Of a stretch of 50,304 nt of DNA, positions 5,123-13,667 are shown one piece after another. Numbering within the stretch: position 1 is the stretch's first letter; each line of letters starts with the position of its first letter. The notes below the pieces were generated by a model that saw only the letters and a list, made by a program, of their open reading frames with translations, had not been told where the DNA came from and ran no database searches. The DNA comes from Hymenobacter ruricola (GTDB lineage: Bacteria; Bacteroidota; Bacteroidia; Cytophagales; Hymenobacteraceae): the NCBI RefSeq assembly GCF_015694525.1, contig NZ_JADQDM010000026.1, positions 1-50,304 on the forward strand, read 5' to 3'. The position numbers were made by a program, and so were the translations under genes.

Positions 5123-6649
5123 TTACAGTTCAATTTTCTCGATTTCGGTGAGCGCCGAGCCGCCGTTGTCCAGCGCCTGCAGCACGTCGAACACCTTGTC
5201 GGACCAGCCGGCGATGAGGGCCACGCCCGTTTCGGGGCGCACCTCCAGCGGCGCGGTGCCGTGGCCGGCCAGGTCGAAGAGGTAGAGGCGGGCGCCGGGG
5301 GCCACGGTGCGGCGGTACTCGGCCCATTCCTGGGCCAGGGTGCCGCCGTCGCCGGTGCTGTTCCACAGCTGCACGTCGGTGAATATCATCACCTTGTCCA
5401 CCACTTCCCGGCGCTCACGCAAGTCGCGCACCACGAGGTAGCCGTTGGTGGAGTAGCCCACTTCGCCTTCGCGGCGGTAGAACTCTTCCACGTTGCGGAG
5501 CACCGGCCCGCGGGGCAGGCTGATGCGCTTCCACGTGTTGCCGAACATGCCGGTGGTCACGTGCTGGCAGCGGCTTTGCAGCAGCATGCCCAGCATGAGG
5601 CTCACGTCGTAGAGCAGCACTTTGCTGCGCGCCGAAATGGGCTGTTGCATGGAGCTCGACACGTCGCAGGCCACCACCACGCGGGTGTCGGGCCCGAAGC
5701 CGCGCAGGTTGACGGCGCTGTGCGCAATGGCCGTTTCCAGGGCCGCCAACACGCCCGCCACGAGGCCGCTTTGCACGGCTTTCACTTCGCGGTAGGCGGC
5801 CAGGAAGCGGAACGGCAGCTGCTTGCTGCGCGCCACCGCAAACCGGTCGGCCAGCGTGTCGCACACCCGCTCCATCGCCGCGGCCGAAACATTGGCTTCG
5901 AGGATGTTGCGCAGGTTGCGGAGCAGGGCCATGTAGCCCAGCTTGCCGCTCGCAATGAGCGTTTCCCAGGTGGTGCGAACGGCCGCTTGCCGCTCCGCCT
6001 CAGAGGCAAAGGCTTGCTGCCCCACCGCCGACAACTCAGTTTCCCAGGTGTAGGGCGTGGGCAATTCGCCGCGCACTAACTGGTCGAACAAGGCTTGCTG
6101 GGCCGCGTCGCGCGCCTTGGGGTGCACCACGAACAAGGCATCGCGCAAGCGCACCGCTCCGGCGCGGTCGTACTTCGCCAGCTGGTAGCCGTCGAAACGG
6201 TTGAAGCTGAGCGCCAGTCCTTTTTGCAGTTGCTTGGAAACGCGGTTGAGGATTTTGGTTCCGCCACGGCCGTTGGCCTGGGCGTAGTACGCCAGCAATT
6301 CCGTGATTTCGTCGGGGCGCTGCACCACCCGCGCCACCAGGCGGCTCAAGAGGCTGTCGCCGCGGTGCAGGCGGGCCAGCTCCACGCACAGCACCAGCGG
6401 CACCGAGCGCAAATGCAGGCTTTCGCGGGCATACACCGCCAGTTGCGCCACAAACAAGGGCTCGTTCTTGGCCACCAGCTCACGCAAACGCTGCAGGCGG
6501 GTGTCGGCTTTTTCGTAGAACAAGTCGCTGAGTGCGGCCGTGGCAACGGCCGCATACAGCTCCACCTGCGGCGTGAGCGTGAAGGCGGGCGCGCCCTCAT
6601 GGTTGACGGTGGTGGGCGCGCGGTTTCGGGAGAAGAAGTTGAAGCGCAT
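5123..6649 (-). CDS. Ro60 family RNA-binding protein (TROVE + vWA)
   Basis: 508-aa orthologue of Ro60/Rsr. The N-terminal two thirds is the helical TROVE ring domain, whose central channel binds single-stranded 3' ends of misfolded RNA and whose outer surface binds Y RNA. The C-terminal vWA domain carries the MIDAS motif DVSSSM near residue 330 and a later IFTDVQLW strand with the second MIDAS aspartate. I start at MRFNFFSRNR (ATG ending at 6649) rather than 14 codons upstream, because residues before it look like intergenic DNA. Its 3' end is followed after 60 bases by the tRNA-like array and then rtcB, all on the same strand. That is the Ro/Y RNA/RtcB association known from other bacteria. 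Function on this array is inferred; the family is clear. Confidence 0.93.
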   Translation of the reverse strand: MRFNFFSRNRAPTTVNHEGAPAFTLTPQVELYAAVATAALSDLFYEKADTRLQRLRELVAKNEPLFVAQLAVYARESLHLRSVPLVLCVELARLHRGDSLLSRLVARVVQRPDEITELLAYYAQANGRGGTKILNRVSKQLQKGLALSFNRFDGYQLAKYDRAGAVRLRDALFVVHPKARDAAQQALFDQLVRGELPTPYTWETELSAVGQQAFASEAERQAAVRTTWETLIASGKLGYMALLRNLRNILEANVSAAAMERVCDTLADRFAVARSKQLPFRFLAAYREVKAVQSGLVAGVLAALETAIAHSAVNLRGFGPDTRVVVACDVSSSMQQPISARSKVLLYDVSLMLGMLLQSRCQHVTTGMFGNTWKRISLPRGPVLRNVEEFYRREGEVGYSTNGYLVVRDLRERREVVDKVMIFTDVQLWNSTGDGGTLAQEWAEYRRTVAPGARLYLFDLAGHGTAPLEVRPETGVALIAGWSDKVFDVLQALDNGGSALTEIEKIEL

Positions 6650-6690
6650 AATAGTAGGGATGGGATTTGAATGTGAAGGGTTTGCGCCCA

Positions 6691-6793
6691 CTGGTCATGC
6701 AGAGCGCAGCGAAGCATCTTGCTTGTGGTAGTAATTATTTACGATTGGTTTACTGCTCCGAGCAAGATGCTTCGCTGCGCTCTGCATGACCAG
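6691..6793. repeat. Long palindrome between ro60 and the PcfJ-like gene
   Basis: Perfect 33-base arms (6691-6723 and 6761-6793; CTGGTCATGCAGAGCGCAGC...) around a 37-base AT-rich centre. No coding content. It lies five bases from the stop of the PcfJ-like gene and could act as its terminator. Probably a REP/MITE-like mobile palindrome. Confidence 0.8.
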
Positions 6794-6798
6794 CTGGA

Positions 6799-8094
6799 TT
6801 ATTCCTGCCAGTCGATGCCCACGTGTTTTGAGAGCACCAGGCGGGCCTGGCTGAGCCACTGAATTAGCCAAGCGTGTTCCTGCGGGGTCATCCAGCGGTT
6901 GTATTTGCCGCGCACCTGCACCACGGTGCGGTTGGCGGTTACTTCGATGGTCAGGCCGCGGGTGCCGTCCACGGTCAGCGAGAAGATGCCGCAGCGGCCC
7001 AGGCGGCACGACTGCAGGTAGGTGGCCACGCAGTTGCGCTGCGCGTTGCCCTCGTCCTGCAGTTGGGCGGAGGTGGTGAGCTGCTCGATGCGCACCGGCC
7101 CGGCCCGGAAATCATTCACCGGCAGGCCCGGCCAGCTACTGTCGGCAGGGCCGGCCCCGCCCGATTGGCGATGCCCCCGGGCCTGGCCGCGGTGCCACTG
7201 CTCGGCCTGGGCCAGCACCGAGGCCATGCCACGGCCCCGGAGGGTAAAGCCCGGCTGGGCCGGCTCGGGCCCGATGCCGACGCTGCGCTTCTGATGAATC
7301 CAGTCGCAGACCGGCCCAAAGTGGCACGGGTCGACCATGGGCGCGGCCACAAAAAAGTCCACCACGCTCAGCCAGAAGGCATCATCGACCAAGGCCGCGC
7401 GGCCCAGGCGCGATTCCATCACCACGCCCCACCAGTCCAGCGCGTTGCGGGCGGCCAGTTGGGCGTAGCGCAAGGCTTCGCGGAAGGTGCAGCCGGCGGG
7501 CGCTTCTCGCATGCCGTGCTCCAGCCGTTTGCTGATGGGCACGGGCAGCCGGGGAAAGCTGCGCAGCGAATGCCCCTGCCCGAGGTGCAGGGTCAAATCG
7601 GGCAGGCTCACGCCGTCTTCCGCCAGCGTGGGCCGCGTCCAGGACTCAATCAGCCAGTCCGGCGCGTTGCCGTAGCGGTCGAATAAGTGCCGAACCAGGC
7701 TGGCCAGCTGCCGAAACACGTTGTTGCTCCTGGGCTTCCAGTCGGCCACTTCGCGCACTCGCCGGGCGTATCGGCTGGCTAGGGCGGCTACGTTCAGGGC
7801 CAGTTCGGGGCGGTGAAGCAGGCCCGTGCGTTTGGCGGCCAGGGCCCGCAACGCCCCCATCACGCTGCCCTGCTCTGGACCGGTGCAATTCGCCACGCAC
7901 GCCGCATACAGCTGCGCCAGGGCCGAATCGACGCCCAATGCTTCGTAGAGCGCGTGGGGCGAGCCGAAGGAAAACATATATTCTACTTGCTTGGACTGGG
8001 GCCAGTTGCGCCAGTCGACGTGCCGCGAAAGCGCGGCCCCGGCCTGTTTCCAGCGGTAAGCTTCCGCCGAAAGGGGTTTGTTACGGTTTGCCAT
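6799..8094 (-). CDS. PcfJ-like domain protein
   Basis: 431 aa, starting at MANRNKPLSAEAYRWKQ (ATG 8092-8094); a 21-codon extension upstream looks non-coding. The first about 330 residues are helical and unrecognised. The C-terminal about 110 residues match the PcfJ-like pattern: EGNAQRNCVATYL, then GIFSL, GLTIEV and VVQVRGKYNRWMTPQE (conserved Cys, Glu, and Q-x-RG-x-x-N). PcfJ-like proteins are found on plasmids and mobile or conflict loci; their biochemical role is not established. It is the first gene of the minus-strand series PcfJ-Ro60-RNA array-RtcB-RtcB, so it may be part of the RNA-repair island, though a palindrome separates it from ro60. Confidence 0.65.
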   Translation of the reverse strand: MANRNKPLSAEAYRWKQAGAALSRHVDWRNWPQSKQVEYMFSFGSPHALYEALGVDSALAQLYAACVANCTGPEQGSVMGALRALAAKRTGLLHRPELALNVAALASRYARRVREVADWKPRSNNVFRQLASLVRHLFDRYGNAPDWLIESWTRPTLAEDGVSLPDLTLHLGQGHSLRSFPRLPVPISKRLEHGMREAPAGCTFREALRYAQLAARNALDWWGVVMESRLGRAALVDDAFWLSVVDFFVAAPMVDPCHFGPVCDWIHQKRSVGIGPEPAQPGFTLRGRGMASVLAQAEQWHRGQARGHRQSGGAGPADSSWPGLPVNDFRAGPVRIEQLTTSAQLQDEGNAQRNCVATYLQSCRLGRCGIFSLTVDGTRGLTIEVTANRTVVQVRGKYNRWMTPQEHAWLIQWLSQARLVLSKHVGIDWQE

Positions 8095-8453
8095 AAAGCG
8101 GGGGCCTGCCCGCGGGCAGTGCCTAGCTAGAAGGTGAAAAGAGGGAGGCGGGCGCACGCAGTCGGCGCCCCGGTTTCAGTTGTTTCCGGGGCCACTCAGC
8201 GCGGCCCCGGTGCTGAGAATGGGCCACTACTGCCAGTGGCCAGTTCGCACCAGGCGGGATTAAAGCGGAATTGAACACGTAGAGACACATGGTGAAAGCA
8301 GAGTTAAAAAGCGTGGGCAATGAGTTGATTGGGGAAGGTAATTGCGACCAATTAATTAGCCGTTTTGCAATTGGTTATTGATTTAAATTGCATTAGACGC
8401 ACCTTTCCCGTTCAAATAAAACAGCATTTTATTTGCGAATTAATAACACGAAA

Positions 8454-8480
8454 AAGCCCGGCTTTTGGTGGGCCGGGCTT
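8454..8480 (-). terminator. Minus-strand terminator
   Basis: Perfect stem AAGCCCGGC/GCCGGGCTT with a 9-nt loop, followed by TTT on the minus strand. No large gene lies upstream on this strand, which suggests a short transcript from about 8640. Confidence 0.7.
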
Positions 8481-8507
8481 GTCTGATTCGTGGAGTTTAC
8501 GCCGAGG

Positions 8508-8618
8508 CTATCGACGTTTCCGACAAAGAAGAGAAGCACGGCCGCACCGGTCCCAGAGGCCGCCATCGAGCCGGGTCGAGAACTGCTTGGGCAGGTAACT
8601 GGGGCGGATATTGCGCAT
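8508..8618 (-). CDS. Possible small ORF, 36 aa, arginine-rich
   Basis: ATG at 8616-8618, TAG at 8508. The product starts MRNIRPSYLPKQFSTRLDGG and ends CGRASLLCRKRR, with a basic tail. It lies between two minus-strand terminators (8664 and 8454), which is the only support for expression. No homologue recognised. It may be chance. Confidence 0.2.
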   Translation of the reverse strand: MRNIRPSYLPKQFSTRLDGGLWDRCGRASLLCRKRR

Positions 8619-8663
8619 GGGTTGAGTGATATAAGCGGTTGAGAACCGGCTAGCAACAAAAAA

Positions 8664-8684
8664 CCCGAGCGTTGCGGGCTCGGG
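8664..8684 (-). terminator. Minus-strand terminator
   Basis: Stem CCCGAGC/GCTCGGG with a GTTGCGG loop (plus-strand reading), followed by six T on the minus strand. It sits just past a 26-codon ORF on the same strand. Confidence 0.75.
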
Positions 8685-8712
8685 CGGTGTCAGGTTTCAG
8701 CAGGAGCTGAAA

Positions 8713-8793
8713 TCAGGCAAACGTACCGAGCGGGAGCAGCTTTTCTAGCTGCATCTTATCCGAATTGCTGGTGAATGTGAGGTGCCGGTACAT
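8713..8793 (-). CDS. Possible micro-gene, 26 aa
   Basis: ATG at 8791-8793, TGA at 8713-8715. Product MYRHLTFTSNSDKMQLEKLL followed by PLGTFA. About 25-40 bases upstream on the minus strand is AACCTTTG, close to the Bacteroidota -7 box, preceded by an AT-rich tract (8820-8930). A good terminator follows after the stop. The promoter, ORF and terminator together make a small peptide or small-RNA gene plausible. No family recognised. Confidence 0.35.
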   Translation of the reverse strand: MYRHLTFTSNSDKMQLEKLLPLGTFA

Positions 8794-8984
8794 GTTTGTT
8801 TGCTTTTGGTGCGACAAAGGTTTGCAATTAATTTTTAATGCACAAATTATTTTTAAAATAAATAGAAAATAATTTTCTCAATCTGCAAATTCAATTCATT
8901 TAAGCAGTTTTCGTCACCCAATTATTTTCACTAACACATTACTCTTCGTAAACCCAAGCTGCCGCTTCCCGGTATTATTGCCAC

Positions 8985-9887
8985 ATGCCGCGCCTTGCCA
9001 CTTCCGACCATTACACCCTCGACCTGCCGGCCGGCCACCGCTTCCCCATCGCCAAATACGCCCTGATTCGGGAGCAGCTGCTGTGGCAGGGCATTGCCGC
9101 GCCGGAAGACTTCTACGAGCCCGGCCTGTGCGCCGAGGAAGACGTGCTGCGCGTGCACACCGCCGAATATTGGCACAAAGTCCGCGACCTTCAGCTGAGC
9201 CCCGCCGAGGTGCGCCGCCTGGGCCTGCCGCAAAGCCCGCAGCTGGTGCGCCGCTCGCTGAGCAGCAGCGCAGGCACGCTGCAATCGGCGCTGCACGCCC
9301 TGCGCGACGGCGTGGGGCTGAACCTGGCCGGCGGCACGCACCATGCCTTTGCCGACCGCGGCGAAGGGTTTTGCGTGCTGAACGACCAGGCCATCGCGGC
9401 GGCGCACCTGTTGGCGCACGGCCTGGCCCGGCAGATTTTGATTGTGGATTTGGACGTGCACCAGGGCGACGGCACGGCGGCTATTTTTGGGCAGGAGCCG
9501 CGCGTTTTCACGTTTTCCATGCACGCCGGGGCCAATTATCCTCTGCGCAAAGAGCGTTCGGATTGGGATGTGGCGCTGGAACTGGGCACCGCCGATGCCG
9601 AGTATCTGCGGCGGCTGTGCGAAACGCTGCCGGCCCTGCTGGAGCGCGTGCAGCCCGATTTCGTCTTTTACCAGGCCGGCGTGGACGTGCTGGCCACGGA
9701 TAAGCTGGGCAAGCTGGCCCTGACGCCCGCCGGCTGCCGGCAACGTGATGAGTTCGTGCTCGGCCTGTGCCACGAGCAACGCCTGCCGGTGGCCGTGAGC
9801 ATGGGCGGCGGCTACTCCGAGCGGCTGGCCGACATTGTGGACGCGCACTGCAACACGTTTCGGGTGGCGTTTGAGCTGTGGCCGTAG
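8985..9887 (+). CDS. Histone deacetylase family (class I/AcuC-like) Zn hydrolase
   Basis: 300-aa Zn-dependent amidohydrolase of the arginase/deacetylase fold, expected to remove acetyl groups from acyl-lysine, acetoin-pathway enzymes or small acetylated amines. Motifs: GGTHHAF (paired active-site histidines), DLDVHQGDGT (metal Asp and His), FSMHAGANYP, YQAGVD and C-terminal MGGGYS. Size is typical of bacterial members. It starts at MPRLATSDHYTLDLP, with an AT-rich promoter region upstream. The downstream J-domain gene begins 38 bases later with its own -7 box. The substrate cannot be read from sequence. Confidence 0.9.
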   Translation: MPRLATSDHYTLDLPAGHRFPIAKYALIREQLLWQGIAAPEDFYEPGLCAEEDVLRVHTAEYWHKVRDLQLSPAEVRRLGLPQSPQLVRRSLSSSAGTLQSALHALRDGVGLNLAGGTHHAFADRGEGFCVLNDQAIAAAHLLAHGLARQILIVDLDVHQGDGTAAIFGQEPRVFTFSMHAGANYPLRKERSDWDVALELGTADAEYLRRLCETLPALLERVQPDFVFYQAGVDVLATDKLGKLALTPAGCRQRDEFVLGLCHEQRLPVAVSMGGGYSERLADIVDAHCNTFRVAFELWP

Positions 9888-9911
9888 CCGCAGGCAGCTT
9901 TCCATCCGCCC

Positions 9912-9919
9912 TACCTTTG
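9912..9919 (+). promoter_or_regulatory. -7 box TACCTTTG before the J-domain gene
   Basis: Exact match to the Bacteroidota -7 consensus TAnnTTTG, ending 6 bases before ATG at 9926. It decides that start over the longer frame beginning inside the preceding gene and implies a very short or leaderless mRNA. Confidence 0.65.
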
Positions 9920-9925
9920 CACCCG

Positions 9926-10942
9926 ATGAAAAAAGCTGATTCTGCGCATCCTGCGCCCATCAACGTGCCCGTTCGGCAAGCGGAGCAACCCGTAGGCTCG
10001 CCGGCCCAACAAGCCTTTCGGCAAGCCATTCTGGACGTGAAAAACCTGCGCGAGCGGCTGCGCGACCTGCGCGTCGAGCAAGCCGAAGCCCGGCGCCGCT
10101 ACTGGCAGCAAGTGGGCCCCGCCGCGACGGCCGTGGTGGCGGCCCGACGCAGTCTGTTTCCGCCACTGGAAGAATCCCTGCTGCTGGGCTACTTCAGCCG
10201 CCTGGAAGAGCAGCAGATTACGGAGTTGATTCTGGGAAATGCGCGGGCGCTGGAAGACCGGTTTGGCGAGGACGAGGGCGCTATCATTCAAAAGTATGCG
10301 CCCAAGGGCCGGAGTGCAACCGTCGATTTAGAACCATCAGCTTCCAACGCGGCAAGTTCCAAAGTAGAGCCAGAATACCTCCCCGACCCTACCCTGCTGC
10401 CCCACGAGCAGGCCGCCGCGGCAGCCCGGGCCCGGCGCAAAACCAAAGCCCAGCGCCAGCAGGAAGCCGAAGCGCAAGCCGACCAAAAGCAACTCGAATC
10501 AAACGCGAAGACCATCTACCGCCAACTGGCCCGCACCCACCACCCCGACTTAGAGCGCGACCCCGACAAGCAAGCCGCTAAAACCGCCCAGATGCAGCGC
10601 ATCACCGAGGCCTACGAGGCCGACGACCTGTATACCCTGCTGCAGCTGCTGGCCGAATCGGGCCCCGCCGATGCGGAGGCCGACGACGTGCTGGCGCGCT
10701 ACACCCGCGCCCTGCAGCAGCAGCAAAACCAGCTGAAGCAGGAAATGAACGAGCTGAAATACGGCCCCAACGGCTTCGTTACCGGCACCGGCAAAAAGCA
10801 GGAGCTGGAGCTGCGTCAGCTCAAGCGCGACCTGCGGGCCGAGGCGGAGTACGTGCAGCACGTGGCGCGGCTCATCGGCGAACCCGACGGCTTGCGCGAC
10901 GTGCTGCGCCAACTGGCGGCGGAAGGCCTGGATGCTATTTAG
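9926..10942 (+). CDS. J-domain (DnaJ-like) protein
   Basis: 338 aa. The N-terminal half is rich in charged, helical sequence (KNLRERLRDLRVEQAEARRR) with no known domain. A short J-domain lies at roughly residues 195-255 and contains the HPD signature in ARTHHPDLERDPDK, followed by MQRITEAYEADD. After it comes a glutamine/charged coiled-coil stretch. The HPD motif should stimulate an Hsp70 ATPase. There is no zinc finger or client-binding CTD, so it is a type III J-protein that would recruit DnaK to a specific partner. Ends 19 bases from the convergent MOSC gene. Confidence 0.75.
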   Translation: MKKADSAHPAPINVPVRQAEQPVGSPAQQAFRQAILDVKNLRERLRDLRVEQAEARRRYWQQVGPAATAVVAARRSLFPPLEESLLLGYFSRLEEQQITELILGNARALEDRFGEDEGAIIQKYAPKGRSATVDLEPSASNAASSKVEPEYLPDPTLLPHEQAAAAARARRKTKAQRQQEAEAQADQKQLESNAKTIYRQLARTHHPDLERDPDKQAAKTAQMQRITEAYEADDLYTLLQLLAESGPADAEADDVLARYTRALQQQQNQLKQEMNELKYGPNGFVTGTGKKQELELRQLKRDLRAEAEYVQHVARLIGEPDGLRDVLRQLAAEGLDAI

Positions 10943-10961
10943 ACTCTATGCGACAAGTGCT

Positions 10962-11594
10962 TTATCCGGCCGCGAAGTGCCGCCGCACCGACGCCGGCAA
11001 GTAAGGAATGCGGAGCAGCTCCCGCACGGCGGCGGGGTCCTGCAGCACACCGTAGTACAAATCGGCTACGTCCTGAATGGTCACGGAATATGGCGACTGC
11101 TGGCTCAGCTCGATGGCATCGCCGGCCTGCACCACGCCGGGGCGCAGCACCTGAAAGTAGATGCCGCTGCGGCCGGCGGCCACGAACCGAGTCACCATCT
11201 GCGGGTCATCGAAGCGCGCGTTGAGCTTGTAGCAGGGCTGCCGGGGCTGGGCCGCGCGCAGCCGGGCCGTGCCCACGGCAAATTCGTCGCCGATGCGCAC
11301 GTCGCGCTCAAGCAGGCCCGCGGTAGTCAGGTTTTCGCCAAAAGCTGCGGGGCCGGCCAGGGCGCCGGGCGGCAATTCGGCTTCCCAATAAGCATAATGC
11401 TCGCTGGCGTAGGCATACACGGCCTTATCGGGGCCGCCGTGCACGCGCAGGTCGGCCTGCTGGTCGCCGGCAAAATTGTGCGCCGCCAAGGGCACCGGGC
11501 CGGTTACGGGCTCTTTGAAAATGGCGGTGGTAATGGCCCGGCCCTGCCAGTCCACGGTGCGGGGCCGGCCCACGTTTACGGAAAGAACTTGCAT
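10962..11594 (-). CDS. MOSC domain protein, YiiM-like
   Basis: 210 aa. Opens MQVLSVNVGRPRTVDWQGR, followed by the YiiM hallmarks GDQQADLRVHGGPDKAVYAY, GENLTT and QPRQPCYKLNARF, with the conserved MOSC cysteine in PCYKL. YiiM uses the molybdenum cofactor to reduce N-hydroxylated bases and related compounds. The C-terminal about 50 residues (PYSVTIQDVADLYYG) form the usual 3-alpha extension of YiiM proteins. It faces the J-domain gene. Confidence 0.88.
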   Translation of the reverse strand: MQVLSVNVGRPRTVDWQGRAITTAIFKEPVTGPVPLAAHNFAGDQQADLRVHGGPDKAVYAYASEHYAYWEAELPPGALAGPAAFGENLTTAGLLERDVRIGDEFAVGTARLRAAQPRQPCYKLNARFDDPQMVTRFVAAGRSGIYFQVLRPGVVQAGDAIELSQQSPYSVTIQDVADLYYGVLQDPAAVRELLRIPYLPASVRRHFAAG

Positions 11595-11702
11595 CAGCGA
11601 CTGGTTGAAAGCCCGCAGGAAACGAGGTTCAAAAGTAGTGGCCGCAGCTTAGTTATGCGGCTGGGCTAATGTTACCCGTTTTTGCGGAGCTTTAAACGCA
11701 GT

Positions 11703-12623
11703 TCAGGCAGCTGGGCGCGTTGCCAGCACTTCCTGCACCGAAGTCCAGCGAATTTCCGGGTAGCGGGCGTTGTCGAGGGGCGCTAATTTGGGCTTGCCCG
11801 TGAACATGTTGTGCAAATATTGCATGCCCTGCCAGGGCGGAAACACGTCGTCGTTTTTCGGCGTCAGGGCTTTGGCAATCTTGCTCATTGCCCCCAAAAC
11901 GCCCACGCTGCCGGCCCACAACAGCCGAAACGGCTGGCGCGTGGCGGCGCTGGCCGCCGCTTGCAGGCCGCGGACGGTGGCCACTTCGCCGGCCACGCGC
12001 AGGTAGCGCGGCGTGGTGGGGTCCAGGGCGGCCGCGGCGGTGAATTCGGCGGTGTTTTCTATCGTGGTGAAGTCCAGCGGCTGGTCGGCGCTGCCCCAAT
12101 ACACCACCCGCTTCGGGCTGAACAGAATGACCGGCGCCTGCCCGGTCAGCAAATCGGTGAACATGCCGTTGAGCACGGACGTGGCCTGAATGGGCGTCTG
12201 GTCGAGCCGCTGGCTGAATTCGCGGCGCAGGTCCAGGTTGCGGTTGCTGCCGGCGGGCAGCTTGGTGTAGTCGATGCAGTAGTCGGAGGGAATGAAGCGC
12301 GGCACGCCCGCGGCCACGGCCGCATCCAGCAGCCGTTTCTGGGCATCCACAATCACCTCCCGCAGCCCCGATAAGGCCGACACCACGCAGGCCGCGCCGG
12401 TGCAGGCCTGCTGCAGTGCCGCCACGCTGTTGAAATCGACTTCCACCACTTCCACGCCCAATTCGCGAGGAGAAGCCACCGCCGGGCTGGTATTGCTCGG
12501 GCGAACCAGCGCCCGCACCGCGGCCCCGCGCTGCACCAGGTGGCGGGCAATGCGCAGGCCCAGGTCGCCGGTGGCGCCGGCCAGCACGATGGTGGGATTA
12601 GAGGAAGTCGCGGAATCGGTCAT
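11703..12623 (-). CDS. NmrA-like NAD(P)-binding protein (atypical SDR)
   Basis: 306 aa with N-terminal Rossmann glycine motif IVLAGATGDLGLRIARHL and downstream ALVRPSN, as in NmrA/isoflavone-reductase-type proteins. VSALSGLREV and RFIPSDYCIDY fit the same family. These proteins act either as NADPH-dependent oxidoreductases or redox sensors. It lies 69 bases after the alpha/beta hydrolase gene in the same orientation and probably shares the TetR-controlled group. Substrate unknown. Confidence 0.85.
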   Translation of the reverse strand: MTDSATSSNPTIVLAGATGDLGLRIARHLVQRGAAVRALVRPSNTSPAVASPRELGVEVVEVDFNSVAALQQACTGAACVVSALSGLREVIVDAQKRLLDAAVAAGVPRFIPSDYCIDYTKLPAGSNRNLDLRREFSQRLDQTPIQATSVLNGMFTDLLTGQAPVILFSPKRVVYWGSADQPLDFTTIENTAEFTAAAALDPTTPRYLRVAGEVATVRGLQAAASAATRQPFRLLWAGSVGVLGAMSKIAKALTPKNDDVFPPWQGMQYLHNMFTGKPKLAPLDNARYPEIRWTSVQEVLATRPAA

Positions 12624-12692
12624 AATAGAGAATTGGCTTGCAACTCTCCCACAACAAAAGCCGGGCGGTTTTGGCCGGAAAAGCGCGGATTT

Positions 12693-13619
12693 TTATCCGA
12701 TGAACGCCACCGCGGCCTGCACCACGGCCGCGTCGCGCAGGATGCGGTTGTGGCCCAGCCCTTTGGTGGCGTGCAGCACCGCGCCGGGCCAGGCGGCGGC
12801 CACCTGCCGGCCTTCGGCGAAGGGAATGATTTCGTCGTCTTCGTCGTGGAGCACCAGCACCTGCTGCGCCCCCGTGGCCGGCCCCGAAACCGCGGCGGCA
12901 AACGAGCCAACGGGCCGGCCGGTGGCCTGCTCCACATATTGGGCAAACTGCGTCACAAAAGCGCCCGGCAAATGCAGAAAATCGGCAAAGCGGGCGGCCA
13001 CGGCCCGCGGCCCTTCCGGCACGCTCAGCAGCACCAGGCGCGGCAAGGGCGCCCCGCCCGGCAGCCGCACCGGCAGCCCCGCCACCGACGCCGCCCCAAA
13101 CGAATGCGCCACGATGGCGCGCACCTCCCCCACCGTGTCGGCCACGGCCTGCACGGCGCCGCCAAAGTTCATCAGCGTCACCAGCTTGCCCGCCGAGGCG
13201 CCGTGCGCGGGCCCGTCCAGCGCCACCACGCGGTGGCCGGCCGCCAGCAGCGGCGGCACCCAGGCGCGCCAGAAACTGGCCCGGTGCTCCCAACCGTGCA
13301 CCAGCAGCACGGCCGGCGCGGCGGCCGGGCCCCACTCGTACACGGCCACGGGGCCGGTTTCGGCGGCCACGGTGCGGCGCCCGGCATCGGCCAGCGCGGG
13401 CGCTTCCCAGGCTTTTTCGGGCAGGCGCCGGGGCGTGCAAAACACCTTCCAGGCCATCTTAAAAGCCAGGCCCGGCGCCACGGCCGTCAGCACTTTCAGC
13501 TGCCAGCGCAGCAGGCGCAGGCCCGCCGGCGGCGAGGGGTAGCGCACGCGCAGCGCCGGGCGGGCACCGGCTGCTTCGGCCGGGTAATAGTCGTGGGCGG
13601 GCGAGAAGGTGTTGGTCAT
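12693..13619 (-). CDS. Alpha/beta hydrolase
   Basis: 308 aa. Oxyanion region LLVHGWEHRASFWRAW, nucleophile elbow AHSFGAAS, acid in LHDEDDEIIPF and catalytic histidine in KGLGHNRIL give a complete Ser-Asp-His triad. The first about 80 residues form a cap or leader without a signal peptide. The gene starts 48 bases after the TetR regulator's stop. The position next to a TetR gene suggests inducible turnover of an ester or hydrophobic compound, which is inference. Confidence 0.88.
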   Translation of the reverse strand: MTNTFSPAHDYYPAEAAGARPALRVRYPSPPAGLRLLRWQLKVLTAVAPGLAFKMAWKVFCTPRRLPEKAWEAPALADAGRRTVAAETGPVAVYEWGPAAAPAVLLVHGWEHRASFWRAWVPPLLAAGHRVVALDGPAHGASAGKLVTLMNFGGAVQAVADTVGEVRAIVAHSFGAASVAGLPVRLPGGAPLPRLVLLSVPEGPRAVAARFADFLHLPGAFVTQFAQYVEQATGRPVGSFAAAVSGPATGAQQVLVLHDEDDEIIPFAEGRQVAAAWPGAVLHATKGLGHNRILRDAAVVQAAVAFIG

Positions 13620-13667
13620 AGCGCTGCGAAAACGGGTGAAGAATCCAGATTTAAAATACCTTCTACC

